Below are positions 1 to 8,300 of a DNA stretch of 64,000 bases, piece after piece (positions within the stretch are counted from its first letter, which is position 1; every line of letters begins with the position of its first letter). The notes beneath the pieces were generated by a model, which ran no database searches, was not told the origin of the DNA, and saw only the letters and a list, made by a program, of their open reading frames with translations. Source of the DNA: Chloroflexota bacterium (lineage in GTDB: Bacteria > Chloroflexota > UBA11872); assembly GCA_026707285.1 (NCBI GenBank), contig JAPOXD010000010.1:62001-126000 (forward strand). Direction: 5' to 3'. The position numbers and the translations under genes are program-made.

Positions 1-2
1 GC

Positions 3-332
3 TATCTGACCACATACTTCCTCGGCAAATGGCAACGCACGGGCCGGGCACTCTCCCCGCCGTTCACGGCCAGGGAGAATCAATACCTCGCGTTCCTCAT
101 CGCGGGGGAAACGCACGACTACGTTGGCCTTCGGTTGCTCGCCGACGGGCAAGAGGTCGCCGTTTGGCGTGGCGACGATCCGACGCACTTCGAGCTGGTG
201 ATCTACTCATTGCACGAGGTCGCGGGCAAGGAACTGCAGCTGGAGATCTTCAACCATGAGATCGGGGACCGGCCGCGCCTGATGCTCGATCATGTGATGC
301 TGGTCCGACAAGAATCGCCGGACGGTCAATAG
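3..332 (+). CDS. C-terminal fragment of a carbohydrate-active or carbohydrate-binding protein (5' end outside the window)
   Basis: An open frame enters from the left edge and runs 109 codons to a TAG stop with no plausible internal start, so this is the 3' end of a longer gene. The visible part reads like a beta-sandwich module. The pattern is a 'G-x-L-x-S-P-x-F' strand, then 'YLAFLIAGETHDYVGLRLL', then a strand ending 'LMLDHVMLV'. This resembles the accessory domain found beside some GH32-type and other glycan-processing proteins, where a phrase like 'INFLIGGG...LLVDGK' and a final 'HIxxDHI' strand recur. The link is from memory of the family pattern. The fragment lies 21 bp before the enolase gene on the same strand, so the two may be co-transcribed. 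No catalytic residues can be assigned. Confidence 0.6.
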   Translation, partial: YLTTYFLGKWQRTGRALSPPFTARENQYLAFLIAGETHDYVGLRLLADGQEVAVWRGDDPTHFELVIYSLHEVAGKELQLEIFNHEIGDRPRLMLDHVMLVRQESPDGQ

Positions 333-353
333 CCGCCCGGACGGAGCACGACC

Positions 354-1568
354 ATGCGCATAACCGACATTCGCTCGCTGCTGCACCATCCCGCGCGATT
401 GACGCTGATCGAGGTGCACACGGACGCGGGAATCGTGGGGCTCGGGTCCACGGGGTCGCCGCCGGGAATGATTGAGCCCATCATCGACGATCCCAGCGAC
501 GGCCTGCGTCAGCTTGTGGTGGGCGAGGATCCCAGCGACTCTGAGGCGCTTTGGCGGCGAATGGCTGAGCGATGGCCTGCCCAGCGCGGGCGTGCCGATC
601 GCGGCGGTCTCCAGGCGAATGCGATGGGGGCCATCGACATGGCGCTGTGGGACATCGCCGGCAAGGCCGCCGGCAAGCCGGTGCACGAGCTGCTGGGCGG
701 CGCTCGCCGGGACCGCGTGCTGGCCTATGGCTCCGCGTCCACAATGTTCTACGCCGCGAGCAAGAAGAGCGACGAGACGGAGCGGGAGCGCGAGCTGCGG
801 CACAAGCCGCCGGAGGAGATTGCCCGCGAGTGCACGACGCTCCGCGAGCAGGGCTTCAAGGCCGTCAAGTTCGGCTGGGGCAACGACTTTGGCGACGACG
901 GAATGGCAAAGCTCGCCGCGGCCCGCGAGGCGCTGGGGCCCGATACCCGCCTGAGCGTCGATTTCGGCTGTCCCGCCTATTTCGATTCCACTTGGACTGC
1001 CGCCGATGCCATCGCCGCCGCCCGCAAGCTCGAGGCGTACGACGTGTACTTCTTCGAGGAGGCCTTGCACCCATTGGACGTGGACGGCTTCGCCGAGGTG
1101 ACCGCGGCCACGTCTGTCCACATCGCCACCGGCGAGAGCCTGACCACGACCGAGGAGTTCGAGCCGTTCATCCGGCGCCGCGCGCTCGATATCGTCCAGC
1201 CGGACGCCGCGCAAATGGGTATCACGCAGACGCTCCAGGTGGCGCGCGACGCCGAGGCGGCGGGCATGATGTGCGTGCCGCACGGCCCGTGGACGGTCTT
1301 CACCGTCACCTGCCACACGCAGATCCTGAGCGTGGCAGGCCTGGAACCGATGATCGAGTACCCGGCGCTGGTGAGCTACCGCGGTGAGGGCCTCATCACG
1401 CAGCGGGCCACGGCGCTGGCCAACTACGAGCTCGTGGAGACGCCGCCGGAGCTGGAGGACGGGCACGTGGTGCTGCCACAGGGTCCGGGCCTGGGCCTCG
1501 GCAACCTCGTGCCGGAAGCCGTGGAGCGCTACCAGGCGCTGATGGAGGAGGCGGCGGCGCTGGATTGA
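354..1568 (+). CDS. Mandelate racemase / muconate lactonizing enzyme family protein (enolase superfamily, probable sugar-acid dehydratase)
   Basis: The product has 404 residues, the usual length of the family. An N-terminal alpha/beta capping domain is followed by a TIM barrel carrying the metal and acid-base residues. Visible candidates are Lys172 in AVKFGW, metal ligands Asp203 (SVDFG), Glu235/236 (FFEEAL) and Glu261 (ATGES), then Asp284 (VQPDA) paired with His310 (VPHG), the His-Asp dyad of the mandelate racemase subgroup. The second Lys of the classical K-x-K motif is absent, because the strand reads KFG. Members usually remove a proton next to a carboxylate, most often dehydrating aldonic or uronic acids to 2-keto-3-deoxy acids. 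An HpcH/HpaI aldolase and a DapA-family protein elsewhere in the window could take such a product. The substrate cannot be read from the sequence. The enzyme is probably cytoplasmic. Confidence 0.9.
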   Translation: MRITDIRSLLHHPARLTLIEVHTDAGIVGLGSTGSPPGMIEPIIDDPSDGLRQLVVGEDPSDSEALWRRMAERWPAQRGRADRGGLQANAMGAIDMALWDIAGKAAGKPVHELLGGARRDRVLAYGSASTMFYAASKKSDETERERELRHKPPEEIARECTTLREQGFKAVKFGWGNDFGDDGMAKLAAAREALGPDTRLSVDFGCPAYFDSTWTAADAIAAARKLEAYDVYFFEEALHPLDVDGFAEVTAATSVHIATGESLTTTEEFEPFIRRRALDIVQPDAAQMGITQTLQVARDAEAAGMMCVPHGPWTVFTVTCHTQILSVAGLEPMIEYPALVSYRGEGLITQRATALANYELVETPPELEDGHVVLPQGPGLGLGNLVPEAVERYQALMEEAAALD

Positions 1569-1666
1569 GCATCCGCGCGGCCGAAGTCTCGGCGTTGCCG
1601 GCCATGCGGCCTGTCCCTGTCTACTCGCGTACCATCGCATCCGACCGCCTGCCCACCTGAGGCGCC

Positions 1667-3148
1667 ATGCGCATCGCCACCGGCACCATTGCCCACGAAT
1701 CCAGCACCTTCACGCCGATTCCCACGCCCTACGAAGCGTTCTCCGAAGGTTCGGCCCTCGGCATCGTGCGCGGCCAGGAAATCCTGGAGGCGCACCGTGA
1801 CACCAACCGCGAGCCGGCCGGCTATCTGGACAGCGCGGAGGAGCATGGATTCGAGCTCGTGGGGCTGCTGTGGACCGCGACGCAGCCGTCGGGCCCGATC
1901 GAAGCCTCGGCGTGGAGTCGCCTGAAGGGCGAGTTCGTCGAGCGCTTGCAGACCGCGATGCCGGTCGACGGCGGGCTTTTCGACTTGCACGGCGCGATGG
2001 TCGCGGAAGGCGTCGAGGACGCCGAAGGCGACCTGCTCGAAGCCATCCGGGAGGTCATGGGGCCCGACCGCCCGATCTTCGTGACGCTCGACCTGCACTG
2101 CAACATCACCCCGCAGATGGTCGAGATGGCCGACGTCATCATCCCGTGCGACAACTTTCCGCACACCGATCTGCGCGACCGTGGGCGCGAGGCCGCCGAC
2201 CTGATCGTGCGCACCCTGCGGGGCGAGATTCAGCCGACGATGAGCTGGACGCAGCTGCCGCAGCTCTGGGTGGCGGGGCAGTTCACGGGGCTGGAGCCGT
2301 TCAAGTCGATCATCGGGCGGGCCCACGAGCTTGAGGCCCAACCAGGCATCCTCACGGCTTCGGTGGCACCGGGGTTCACCTGGGCCGACATCGAGCATGC
2401 CGGGTCCTCGGTGATCGTCATCGCGGACGGCGACCAGGCGTTGGCCGACCGCGAGTCGCGCGCGCTCGGCGAGTGGGTGTTCGCGCAGCGCGAGCACTTC
2501 GACGCGCACATGGTGAGCTTTGACGAGGCCGTGGAGGCCGCGCAGGCGATGGATAGCTGGCCGGCGGTGATCTCGGACCCGCAGGACAATCCCGGCGCGG
2601 GAACTCCCGGCGACTCCACCGGCATGCTGCGGGCGTTTCTCGAGGCCGACCTCCAGAACGCGCTGCTGGCCTGCGTGTGGGACCCCGAGGTGGCGGCGGC
2701 CGCGACGGCGGCGGGGATAGGCGCCGAAATGACCGTTGAAGTGGGCGGCAAGTCGATCGCCACGCAGGGTGCACCGGTGCCCATCACCGCCACCGTCGAG
2801 CACCTGTGGGACGGCAGGTTCACGATCGAGGGGCCGATGCATGCCGGCATCCTCGAGGACTACGGCCCGACGGCGGTGCTCCGGCGCGGCGGCGTGCACG
2901 TGGGCGTGATGACCGAGCGCAGCCAGATCTATGACCTGGAGCCGATTCGCCGGATGGGGTTCGACCCAGCCGCCCTGCGCTGGATCGGCCTAAAGTCCAT
3001 CAATCACTTTCGGGCGGCGTTCTCGCGCGTCTCGGACAGCATTCACCGGGTCGAATTCCCCAGCTGCCAGCCGCACGACGCCCGCAAGCTGCCCTTCAGG
3101 CGCCTGCGCCGCCCCATCTGGCCGCTCGACGAGGATGCGGCGCTCTAG
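1667..3148 (+). CDS. M81 family metallopeptidase, MlrC-like (DUF1485)
   Basis: The product has 493 residues and shows the typical start of MlrC-like proteins (MRIATGTIAHESSTFTP), which opens a two-domain fold named after the microcystin-degradation protein MlrC. The conserved core includes GLFDLHGAMVAEG near residue 105, VTLDLHCNIT near residue 143 and the PCDNFPHTDLRDRG stretch near residue 160; the His and Asp residues in these blocks are the likely zinc ligands. Family members are annotated as metallopeptidases, but in soil and marine bacteria they often sit in small-molecule catabolic clusters, so the true substrate may be a cyclic or acylated compound. The gene follows the enolase by 98 bp on the same strand. 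A palindromic repeat follows its stop codon, and the next gene is convergent. Confidence 0.88.
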   Translation: MRIATGTIAHESSTFTPIPTPYEAFSEGSALGIVRGQEILEAHRDTNREPAGYLDSAEEHGFELVGLLWTATQPSGPIEASAWSRLKGEFVERLQTAMPVDGGLFDLHGAMVAEGVEDAEGDLLEAIREVMGPDRPIFVTLDLHCNITPQMVEMADVIIPCDNFPHTDLRDRGREAADLIVRTLRGEIQPTMSWTQLPQLWVAGQFTGLEPFKSIIGRAHELEAQPGILTASVAPGFTWADIEHAGSSVIVIADGDQALADRESRALGEWVFAQREHFDAHMVSFDEAVEAAQAMDSWPAVISDPQDNPGAGTPGDSTGMLRAFLEADLQNALLACVWDPEVAAAATAAGIGAEMTVEVGGKSIATQGAPVPITATVEHLWDGRFTIEGPMHAGILEDYGPTAVLRRGGVHVGVMTERSQIYDLEPIRRMGFDPAALRWIGLKSINHFRAAFSRVSDSIHRVEFPSCQPHDARKLPFRRLRRPIWPLDEDAAL

Positions 3149-3189
3149 GCGACGGGCGATGAGTGGCGGTTCGCTCCGGCATCCGGAAA

Positions 3190-3273
3190 TGTCGTTCCGA
3201 AACGAAGCCAGGAATTCAAGGGCGCTGCGCCTGCTCCCGGCCCCTTAGATTTCTCGCTCCGCTCGAAATGACA
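3190..3273. repeat. Long imperfect inverted repeat between convergent genes, copy 1
   Basis: The left arm begins TGTCGTTCCGAAACGAAGCC and the right arm ends with the complement of TGTCATTTCGAGCGGAGCGA, giving an 84-bp element that can fold into one long hairpin with mismatches. The outer ends and the central GAATTCAAGGGC / CCCCTTAGATTT blocks match a second element at 39119-39203. Both lie between the stop codons of convergent genes. This copy is the more decayed of the two. Confidence 0.75.
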
Positions 3274-3315
3274 GGTCAGTGCGATCGCAAGCCAAGTGTT
3301 GGGGTAGGGGACTAG

Positions 3316-4947
3316 TTAGATCTTGCCCTCGCGGCGGTCTCTCGCGATGAGATCCGGATCGCGCTCGGCCGGGTCGCCGTAGCCGCCGCCGCCCGAGGTC
3401 TGCATGGAGATCACGGCGCCGGCGGCCATGGTCATGTTCGACACCTTATTCGGCAGCCGGCGCTCATCGTCGGTGTCGGGGTTCAGCACGTAGCGACCCG
3501 AAACGCCGGGCGAGCCGCCGAGCATGCCCAGCGGGGCGAACTTGTAGTGGTCCCCCAGCAGGTTCAGCCGGGCGCCATCCACGAGTACCCGGATGTCACG
3601 CCGCAGACCCAGACCGCCGCGGAACCTTCCCGCCCCGCCGGTGCCAGGCAGGAGCGAATAGTGCTCGACGCGGAGGCGCGGATTCGACTCCACGACCTCG
3701 ATCGGCGTCGTCGCCAGGTTGTGGACGTGGGCGCTGTAGGCATCCAATCCGTCTGAGGTAGGCCGTGCGCCCCAGCCGCCAACTTCGATTTCGAAGTGGA
3801 CCCAGGGCGCGCCGGTGTCGGCGTCGAAGCCGCCGATGTTGCAGATGTTGCTGGCGCCGTAATAGCCGGCGGTGACGCGGTCGGGTATCGCCTGCACCAG
3901 CGCCTGCATCATGGCGTCGACGATCCGGTGGCAGGTGGTGACGCGGCTGGCAACCGGCGCCGGCGGTCCCGCGTTCACCAGCGAGCGCTCCGGCGCCCGG
4001 ACCGTGATCGGGCGGCGCCAGGCGTCGTTCTTGGGGATGTCCTCGCCGATGGTCGCCATGGCGACGTACATGACGCTGCTGCGCGTCATTTCCATCGTGG
4101 CGCTTACCGGGCCGGCGGGTTGCGGCGACGTGCCGGCAAAATCCACCTCGAGCGCGTCGCCGCGACGGGTGACGGTGGCCTCGATGCGCAGTGGATCGTC
4201 CGTGATGCCGTCGTCGTCTACGTGGTCGACGCCGCGGTAGACGCCTTCGGGGATCAGCGACAGCCGCTGCCGCACCTGGCGTTCGGTGCTGTCGAGGATC
4301 TCGGCCATGGCGGCGCGGGCCGTGGCGGGGCCGTACTCGTCGGCCAGTGCGTGCAGCGTCGCCTCGCCGAGCGAGGTGCAGGCCCACATGGCCGTCAGGT
4401 CTCCGCGCAGCTTCTCGGGTTCCCGCACGTTCAGCAGGATGAGCCGGAGCAATTCCTCGTTGAGCTCGCCACCCCGAATGACCTTGCTGGGCGGAATGCG
4501 CAAGCCTTCGTGATAAATCTCGGTGGCGGAGGCCAGATACCCGCCGGCCGCGCCGCCGCCCGTGTCCAACATATGGCCGATGGCGCCCGCAAACCCGATC
4601 AGCTCGCCGCCGCTGAACGCCGGCCGAAACACGATGTAGTCCGGCAGGTGCTGGGCCTCACAAGCGTACGGATCGTTCAGGAGCACGACGTCGCCGGGCT
4701 GCCAGTCGTAGCCGGTGCGGATGAGGTATCCCATCGGCGCTGACATGGTCATCATCTGGAACGGAATCTGCGACGACTGGGCCACCATTCGGCCTTCCGC
4801 GTCGAAGATGGCGGTTGAGTAGTCCAGGACCTCGCGGATCACCGTCGAAAACGAGCTCTTCCAGAGCGTGACGGCCATCTGCTCCGCGCCGGCCACCAGC
4901 CGGTTGCGGATCAGCGCGAGAGTGATCGGGTCGACGGCGGCGCTCAT
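3316..4947 (-). CDS. hyuB: Hydantoinase B / 5-oxoprolinase beta-type subunit
   Basis: The product has 543 residues and reads as a full-length HyuB protein. It starts with DPITLALIRNRLVAGAEQM, carries the typical block with IPFQMMTMSAPMG near residue 65, and then DVVLLNDPYACEAQHLPDYI near residue 87. The C-terminal part has the glycine-rich GTGGAGRFRGGLGLRR region and ends with SGGGGYGDPAERDP, both typical. With HyuA it forms an ATP-dependent ring-opening amidohydrolase acting on hydantoins, 5-oxoproline or similar lactams in the cytoplasm. The ATG start overlaps the hyuA stop codon by four bases (ATGA), so the subunits are translationally coupled. The hyuA/hyuB order and orientation are standard. 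The actual substrate (N-methylhydantoin, oxoproline, or the cyclic ketone acted on by acetophenone-carboxylase relatives) cannot be decided here. Confidence 0.93.
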   Translation of the reverse strand: MSAAVDPITLALIRNRLVAGAEQMAVTLWKSSFSTVIREVLDYSTAIFDAEGRMVAQSSQIPFQMMTMSAPMGYLIRTGYDWQPGDVVLLNDPYACEAQHLPDYIVFRPAFSGGELIGFAGAIGHMLDTGGGAAGGYLASATEIYHEGLRIPPSKVIRGGELNEELLRLILLNVREPEKLRGDLTAMWACTSLGEATLHALADEYGPATARAAMAEILDSTERQVRQRLSLIPEGVYRGVDHVDDDGITDDPLRIEATVTRRGDALEVDFAGTSPQPAGPVSATMEMTRSSVMYVAMATIGEDIPKNDAWRRPITVRAPERSLVNAGPPAPVASRVTTCHRIVDAMMQALVQAIPDRVTAGYYGASNICNIGGFDADTGAPWVHFEIEVGGWGARPTSDGLDAYSAHVHNLATTPIEVVESNPRLRVEHYSLLPGTGGAGRFRGGLGLRRDIRVLVDGARLNLLGDHYKFAPLGMLGGSPGVSGRYVLNPDTDDERRLPNKVSNMTMAAGAVISMQTSGGGGYGDPAERDPDLIARDRREGKI

Positions 4948-7040
4948 GTCTGGGCGACCTCCAGCACTATGTCGCCCGTCGCGTGCACGTGGGCAGATGT
5001 GGCGGGCGGCACCACCAGCGTCGTCTGGTCTTGGATGATCAGGGCCGGGCCGTCGATATGGTCATCCCGGCCGAGACTCTCGCGCGCATACACGGGCGCG
5101 TCGTGGCTCTCCCCGGCCCAAATCATCGGCTGAACGCCGAGTTGGCGCCGGGCCAGCGGCTTCGCCGGCAGCGCAAGTTCGGTCGAGCCCGGGCGGACCG
5201 TCCGGGCCGTGATGCTGGCGCGCAGCGTGACCCACTCGATCGCGGCGTCTTCATCTCGATGTCCGTGCAGCCGTGCGTGCGCTCGGTGGAACTCGCGACC
5301 CACCTGGCGCCGCAGGTCGCTATCGAACGCCGCGGGCTCTTCGAGCCACACCGGAACCTCGTATGCCTGGCCGGTGTAGCGGGCATCGACGCCGAGACGC
5401 GCGCTGATTGTCTCGGCTCTGAATCCGGCATCGCGCAGCTCGCGCACGCCTTGGTCGCGCATGTCGGTGAAGCGTCGCTCCACCTCGGGAAGCTCGAGAT
5501 CGCTTTCGGCGCTGAGCATGGCCGTGGAGAAGTCGCGGCGAGCTTCGGCCACGAGCAGGCCGCGCGCCGACTGCACCCCGGCCTCCGGCGGAATCACGAC
5601 CCGGCTGCAGCCGAGCTCGCGCGCGAGGTCGGCCGCGTGCATGGGGCCGGCCCCGCCGAACGCCACCATCGTGAATTCGCGCGGATCGTGGCCGCGCGCC
5701 ACGGAGACGAGTTCCAATGCCCGTCCCATCTTCGCGCCGGCAAGCGCCAGGACGCCCTCCGCCGCGGCCTCGACGCTCATGCCCAGCGGGCCGGCGACGT
5801 GTTCGGCCACCGCCCGCCGCGCGGCGCCAACGTCCAACTGGATATGCCCGCCGGCAAACCGATCGGGCCGCAGGCGACCGAGCACGGCGTTGGCGTCGGT
5901 AGTCGTAGGGCGCGTGCCGCCGCGGCCGTAGCACGCCGGCCCGGGCTCCGCGCCTGCGCTGGCCGGACCCACGTAGAGCGAGCCACCGGAATCCACGCCG
6001 GCGATCGAGCCGCCGCCGGTGCCGATCTCGACAAGATCGATCACCGGGGTGCGAAGCGGATAGCCGGTGCCGAAGCCTCCGTGCAGTCCCCCGCCGATTT
6101 CGTAGTCGTTGTTGATGGTGACGTGACCGTCGCGGATCAGCGTGGCCTTGGTGCTGGTGCCGCCCATGTCGAATGAGATGACGTTGGACGCTCCCATCCG
6201 CCGTCCGACCTCCGCGGCGGCGATCACCCCCGCGGCCGGTCCCGACTCGACAATCGAGGCCGGCTCGCGGGCCACCGTGGCGGCGGGCGCCATGCCGCCG
6301 CTCGATTGCATGACCGAGAGCGGTGCGCTGATGCCCCGTGTGGTGAGCCGGGAGCCGATGCCGCCGATGTACGTCGCGACGCGCGGCAGAACCGCCGCAT
6401 GCACGGCCGCCGTGCTGAAGCGCTCGTACTCGCGATACTCGCGGCACACGGCGTGACTGGCCACCACCGGCAAGCGCGTCTCGCTCGCGATGACGGCGGC
6501 GGCCTCCTGCTCGTGCTGCGGGTAGCCGTAGCTGTGCAGAAACGCGACCACGATCGCCTCGGCCCCCAGTTCCTTTAGCCGATGGGCAGCGCGCACGACA
6601 TCGTCCACGTGGAGGGGTTCGACGATTGAACCGTCGGCGCCGATGCGCTCGCGCACCTCCAGCCGCCGCTCGCGCGGAATCAAGGCCGGAGGTTTTTCCA
6701 GGAAGAGGTTGTAGAGATCGCGCCGCTGGTGACGCCCAATCTCCAGCACGTCGCGAAATCCCCGGGTGGTTACCAGGCCCAGCCGAGCCGTGGTTCCCTC
6801 CAGCACGGCGTTGGTGGCCACGGTGGTGGCGTGGACGATCTCGCGGATCTCCTGCTCGCCGGAGGCGGCCTGCCAGCGGTCGAGCACGTCCAGGAGCCCT
6901 TCCGCCGGATTGACCGGTGTGGTCAGGACCTTGGCCGACCAGGTGCGCCCGTCGTCCGCCACGGCGAACAGGTCCGTGAAGGTGCCGCCGATGTCGATGC
7001 CAACGCGAGTCAATCTGCTGTCCGCCACCTGATGTCGCAA
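4944..7040 (-). CDS. hyuA: Hydantoinase A / 5-oxoprolinase alpha-type subunit
   Basis: The product has about 698 residues with the diagnostic N-terminal phosphate-binding loop VGIDIGGTFTDLF of the ASKHA-type ATPase fold. A second nucleotide-binding block, ISFDMGGTSTKATL, lies near residue 290, and GPACYGRGGTRPTTTDANAVLGRL near residue 370 is characteristic. HyuA supplies ATP-dependent phosphorylation in the hydrolysis of hydantoins or oxoproline together with HyuB. The start codon is uncertain. The longest frame begins with TTG at 7040; a GTG at 7028 and a second TTG at 7013 are alternatives closer to the conserved domain. The gene is divergent from the sialidase-like gene, with 74 bp between them. 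Confidence 0.93.
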   Translation of the reverse strand: MRHQVADSRLTRVGIDIGGTFTDLFAVADDGRTWSAKVLTTPVNPAEGLLDVLDRWQAASGEQEIREIVHATTVATNAVLEGTTARLGLVTTRGFRDVLEIGRHQRRDLYNLFLEKPPALIPRERRLEVRERIGADGSIVEPLHVDDVVRAAHRLKELGAEAIVVAFLHSYGYPQHEQEAAAVIASETRLPVVASHAVCREYREYERFSTAAVHAAVLPRVATYIGGIGSRLTTRGISAPLSVMQSSGGMAPAATVAREPASIVESGPAAGVIAAAEVGRRMGASNVISFDMGGTSTKATLIRDGHVTINNDYEIGGGLHGGFGTGYPLRTPVIDLVEIGTGGGSIAGVDSGGSLYVGPASAGAEPGPACYGRGGTRPTTTDANAVLGRLRPDRFAGGHIQLDVGAARRAVAEHVAGPLGMSVEAAAEGVLALAGAKMGRALELVSVARGHDPREFTMVAFGGAGPMHAADLARELGCSRVVIPPEAGVQSARGLLVAEARRDFSTAMLSAESDLELPEVERRFTDMRDQGVRELRDAGFRAETISARLGVDARYTGQAYEVPVWLEEPAAFDSDLRRQVGREFHRAHARLHGHRDEDAAIEWVTLRASITARTVRPGSTELALPAKPLARRQLGVQPMIWAGESHDAPVYARESLGRDDHIDGPALIIQDQTTLVVPPATSAHVHATGDIVLEVAQT

Positions 7041-7080
7041 GGTGGGATTGTAGTCGCGACCCGCCTCGGCGATGGCCGCC

Positions 7081-7086
7081 TATACT
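7081..7086 (+). promoter_or_regulatory. Candidate -10 box (TATACT) for the sialidase-like gene
   Basis: TATACT lies 28 bp upstream of the GTG start at 7115, in the short gap between divergent genes, and is followed by a G+C-rich stretch. No good -35 box is seen at 17 bp spacing, so this is a weak prediction based on one hexamer. Confidence 0.3.
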
Positions 7087-7114
7087 CGGCTCGGGCGACC
7101 CCTGGAGACCGCTT

Positions 7115-8215
7115 GTGATCGAGGTCATCGAGTCCGGTCTCGTCTACCGCAGCCCGGCCTCGCAGTCGCCGCCGTTGCACACCTGGCACCCGACGACCGT
7201 CTTGCTCGATTCGGGTGAACTCGTGGTCGCCTTTGACATCGCCGACCATGCCGAGAGCCTGGACTACGCGACCTATATCGCCCGTTCGACCGATGAGGGG
7301 CGCACCTGGTCGGCGCCGGTCCGTATGTTCCACGACCCCGTCCAGGGCCGGGTGACCAGCTTCGCGCGCATTGCCCGCGTGGGGCCGGGCGAGCTGATCG
7401 CGACCGGCGCTCGCGCCCACCGTAGACCCGACGACGACAGCCTGGTGAACCGCGACACATTGGGCTTCGTGCCGGTAGATTTGATCATGCTGCGCAGCAC
7501 CGACGGCGGCCATGCCTGGAGCGGCCCGGAAACCATCGAGCCACCCCTCGAGGGGCCGTCCTTCGAAATCTGCCACGCGGTGATCGTGCTGCGCGACGGC
7601 CGCTGGCTTTGGCCTACGGCTACCTGGAAAGGCTGGGACGGCGACGCGCCGAATGGCATGAAGGCCATCGCGCTGGTCTCGTTCGACCGAGGGGCGACCT
7701 GGCCAACCTACTTCGATGTCTTGGACCAATACGACCGTCACGTGTTCTCGTGGGAACAATCCATCGTGGAGCTTCCCGACGCGCGGCTCTTGCAGGTCGC
7801 GTGGGCATACGACGAACACTCCGGACACAGCGAACCGACGCCCTATGTGATCTCGGCGGATGGCTGGAAGTTCTCGGATCCACGGGCCACGGGCTTGCGG
7901 GGGCAGACCACCAAGCTGCACGTGTTGGCGGACGGCACGGTGCTGGCGCTCTACCGGCGCGACAACCGTCCCGGGCTATGGGCCCAGCGAGTCCGCATCG
8001 ATGGCGAAATGTGGGTCAATCTGGAAGACCTGGCGGTCTGGCAGGGCGCGCCGTCGGGCATGGCGGGCGAAGGCGCCGGCGCGGACGAGCTGGTGGATCT
8101 GCAGTTCGGTTTCCCACAGATGCTTTCCTTGCCCAACGGCGACGTGTTTGCCGTTCTTTGGTGCCAGGAAGACGGCATCCGCAACATCAGGTGGTTCCGC
8201 CTTCGGGTGACCTAG
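7115..8215 (+). CDS. Sialidase-like Asp-box (BNR) beta-propeller protein, paralogue A1
   Basis: The product has 366 residues and is a six-bladed-propeller type protein with several Asp-box repeats (STDEGRTW, STDGGHAW, SFDRGATW). It is close over its whole length to the product of 50615-51718. Both share the opening GLVYR, the blocks HVFSWE / GVFSWE, GLRGQT / GIQGQT and RPGLWA, and the C-terminal motif of a Cys-Gln-Glu-Asp followed by NIRW. Classical GH33 sialidases carry an RIP motif and an arginine triad; I do not find a clear RIP motif, so sialidase activity should not be assumed. The start is GTG, supported by the paralogue, which also begins with GTG-Ile. No signal peptide is visible, so the protein is probably cytoplasmic. 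Confidence 0.82.
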   Translation: MIEVIESGLVYRSPASQSPPLHTWHPTTVLLDSGELVVAFDIADHAESLDYATYIARSTDEGRTWSAPVRMFHDPVQGRVTSFARIARVGPGELIATGARAHRRPDDDSLVNRDTLGFVPVDLIMLRSTDGGHAWSGPETIEPPLEGPSFEICHAVIVLRDGRWLWPTATWKGWDGDAPNGMKAIALVSFDRGATWPTYFDVLDQYDRHVFSWEQSIVELPDARLLQVAWAYDEHSGHSEPTPYVISADGWKFSDPRATGLRGQTTKLHVLADGTVLALYRRDNRPGLWAQRVRIDGEMWVNLEDLAVWQGAPSGMAGEGAGADELVDLQFGFPQMLSLPNGDVFAVLWCQEDGIRNIRWFRLRVT

Positions 8216-8300
8216 GCCCGGAGTCCGAGGCGGCATGCGGGCTTGGCCGCCGGGGCCACTCCAGGAAGTTCGCCTATGCCGGAGACCGCGCGGACAACCG

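Noticed and set aside
207-1640. A 477-codon open frame on the minus strand opposite the enolase gene
   Set aside because: It is Arg/His/Ala-rich, has no recognisable domain and mirrors a clearly coding plus-strand gene. Long antisense frames are expected at this G+C.
7115-8215. Calling the Asp-box proteins true sialidases (GH33)
   Set aside because: Asp boxes are structural and occur in many propellers; the RIP motif and arginine triad were not found by eye.
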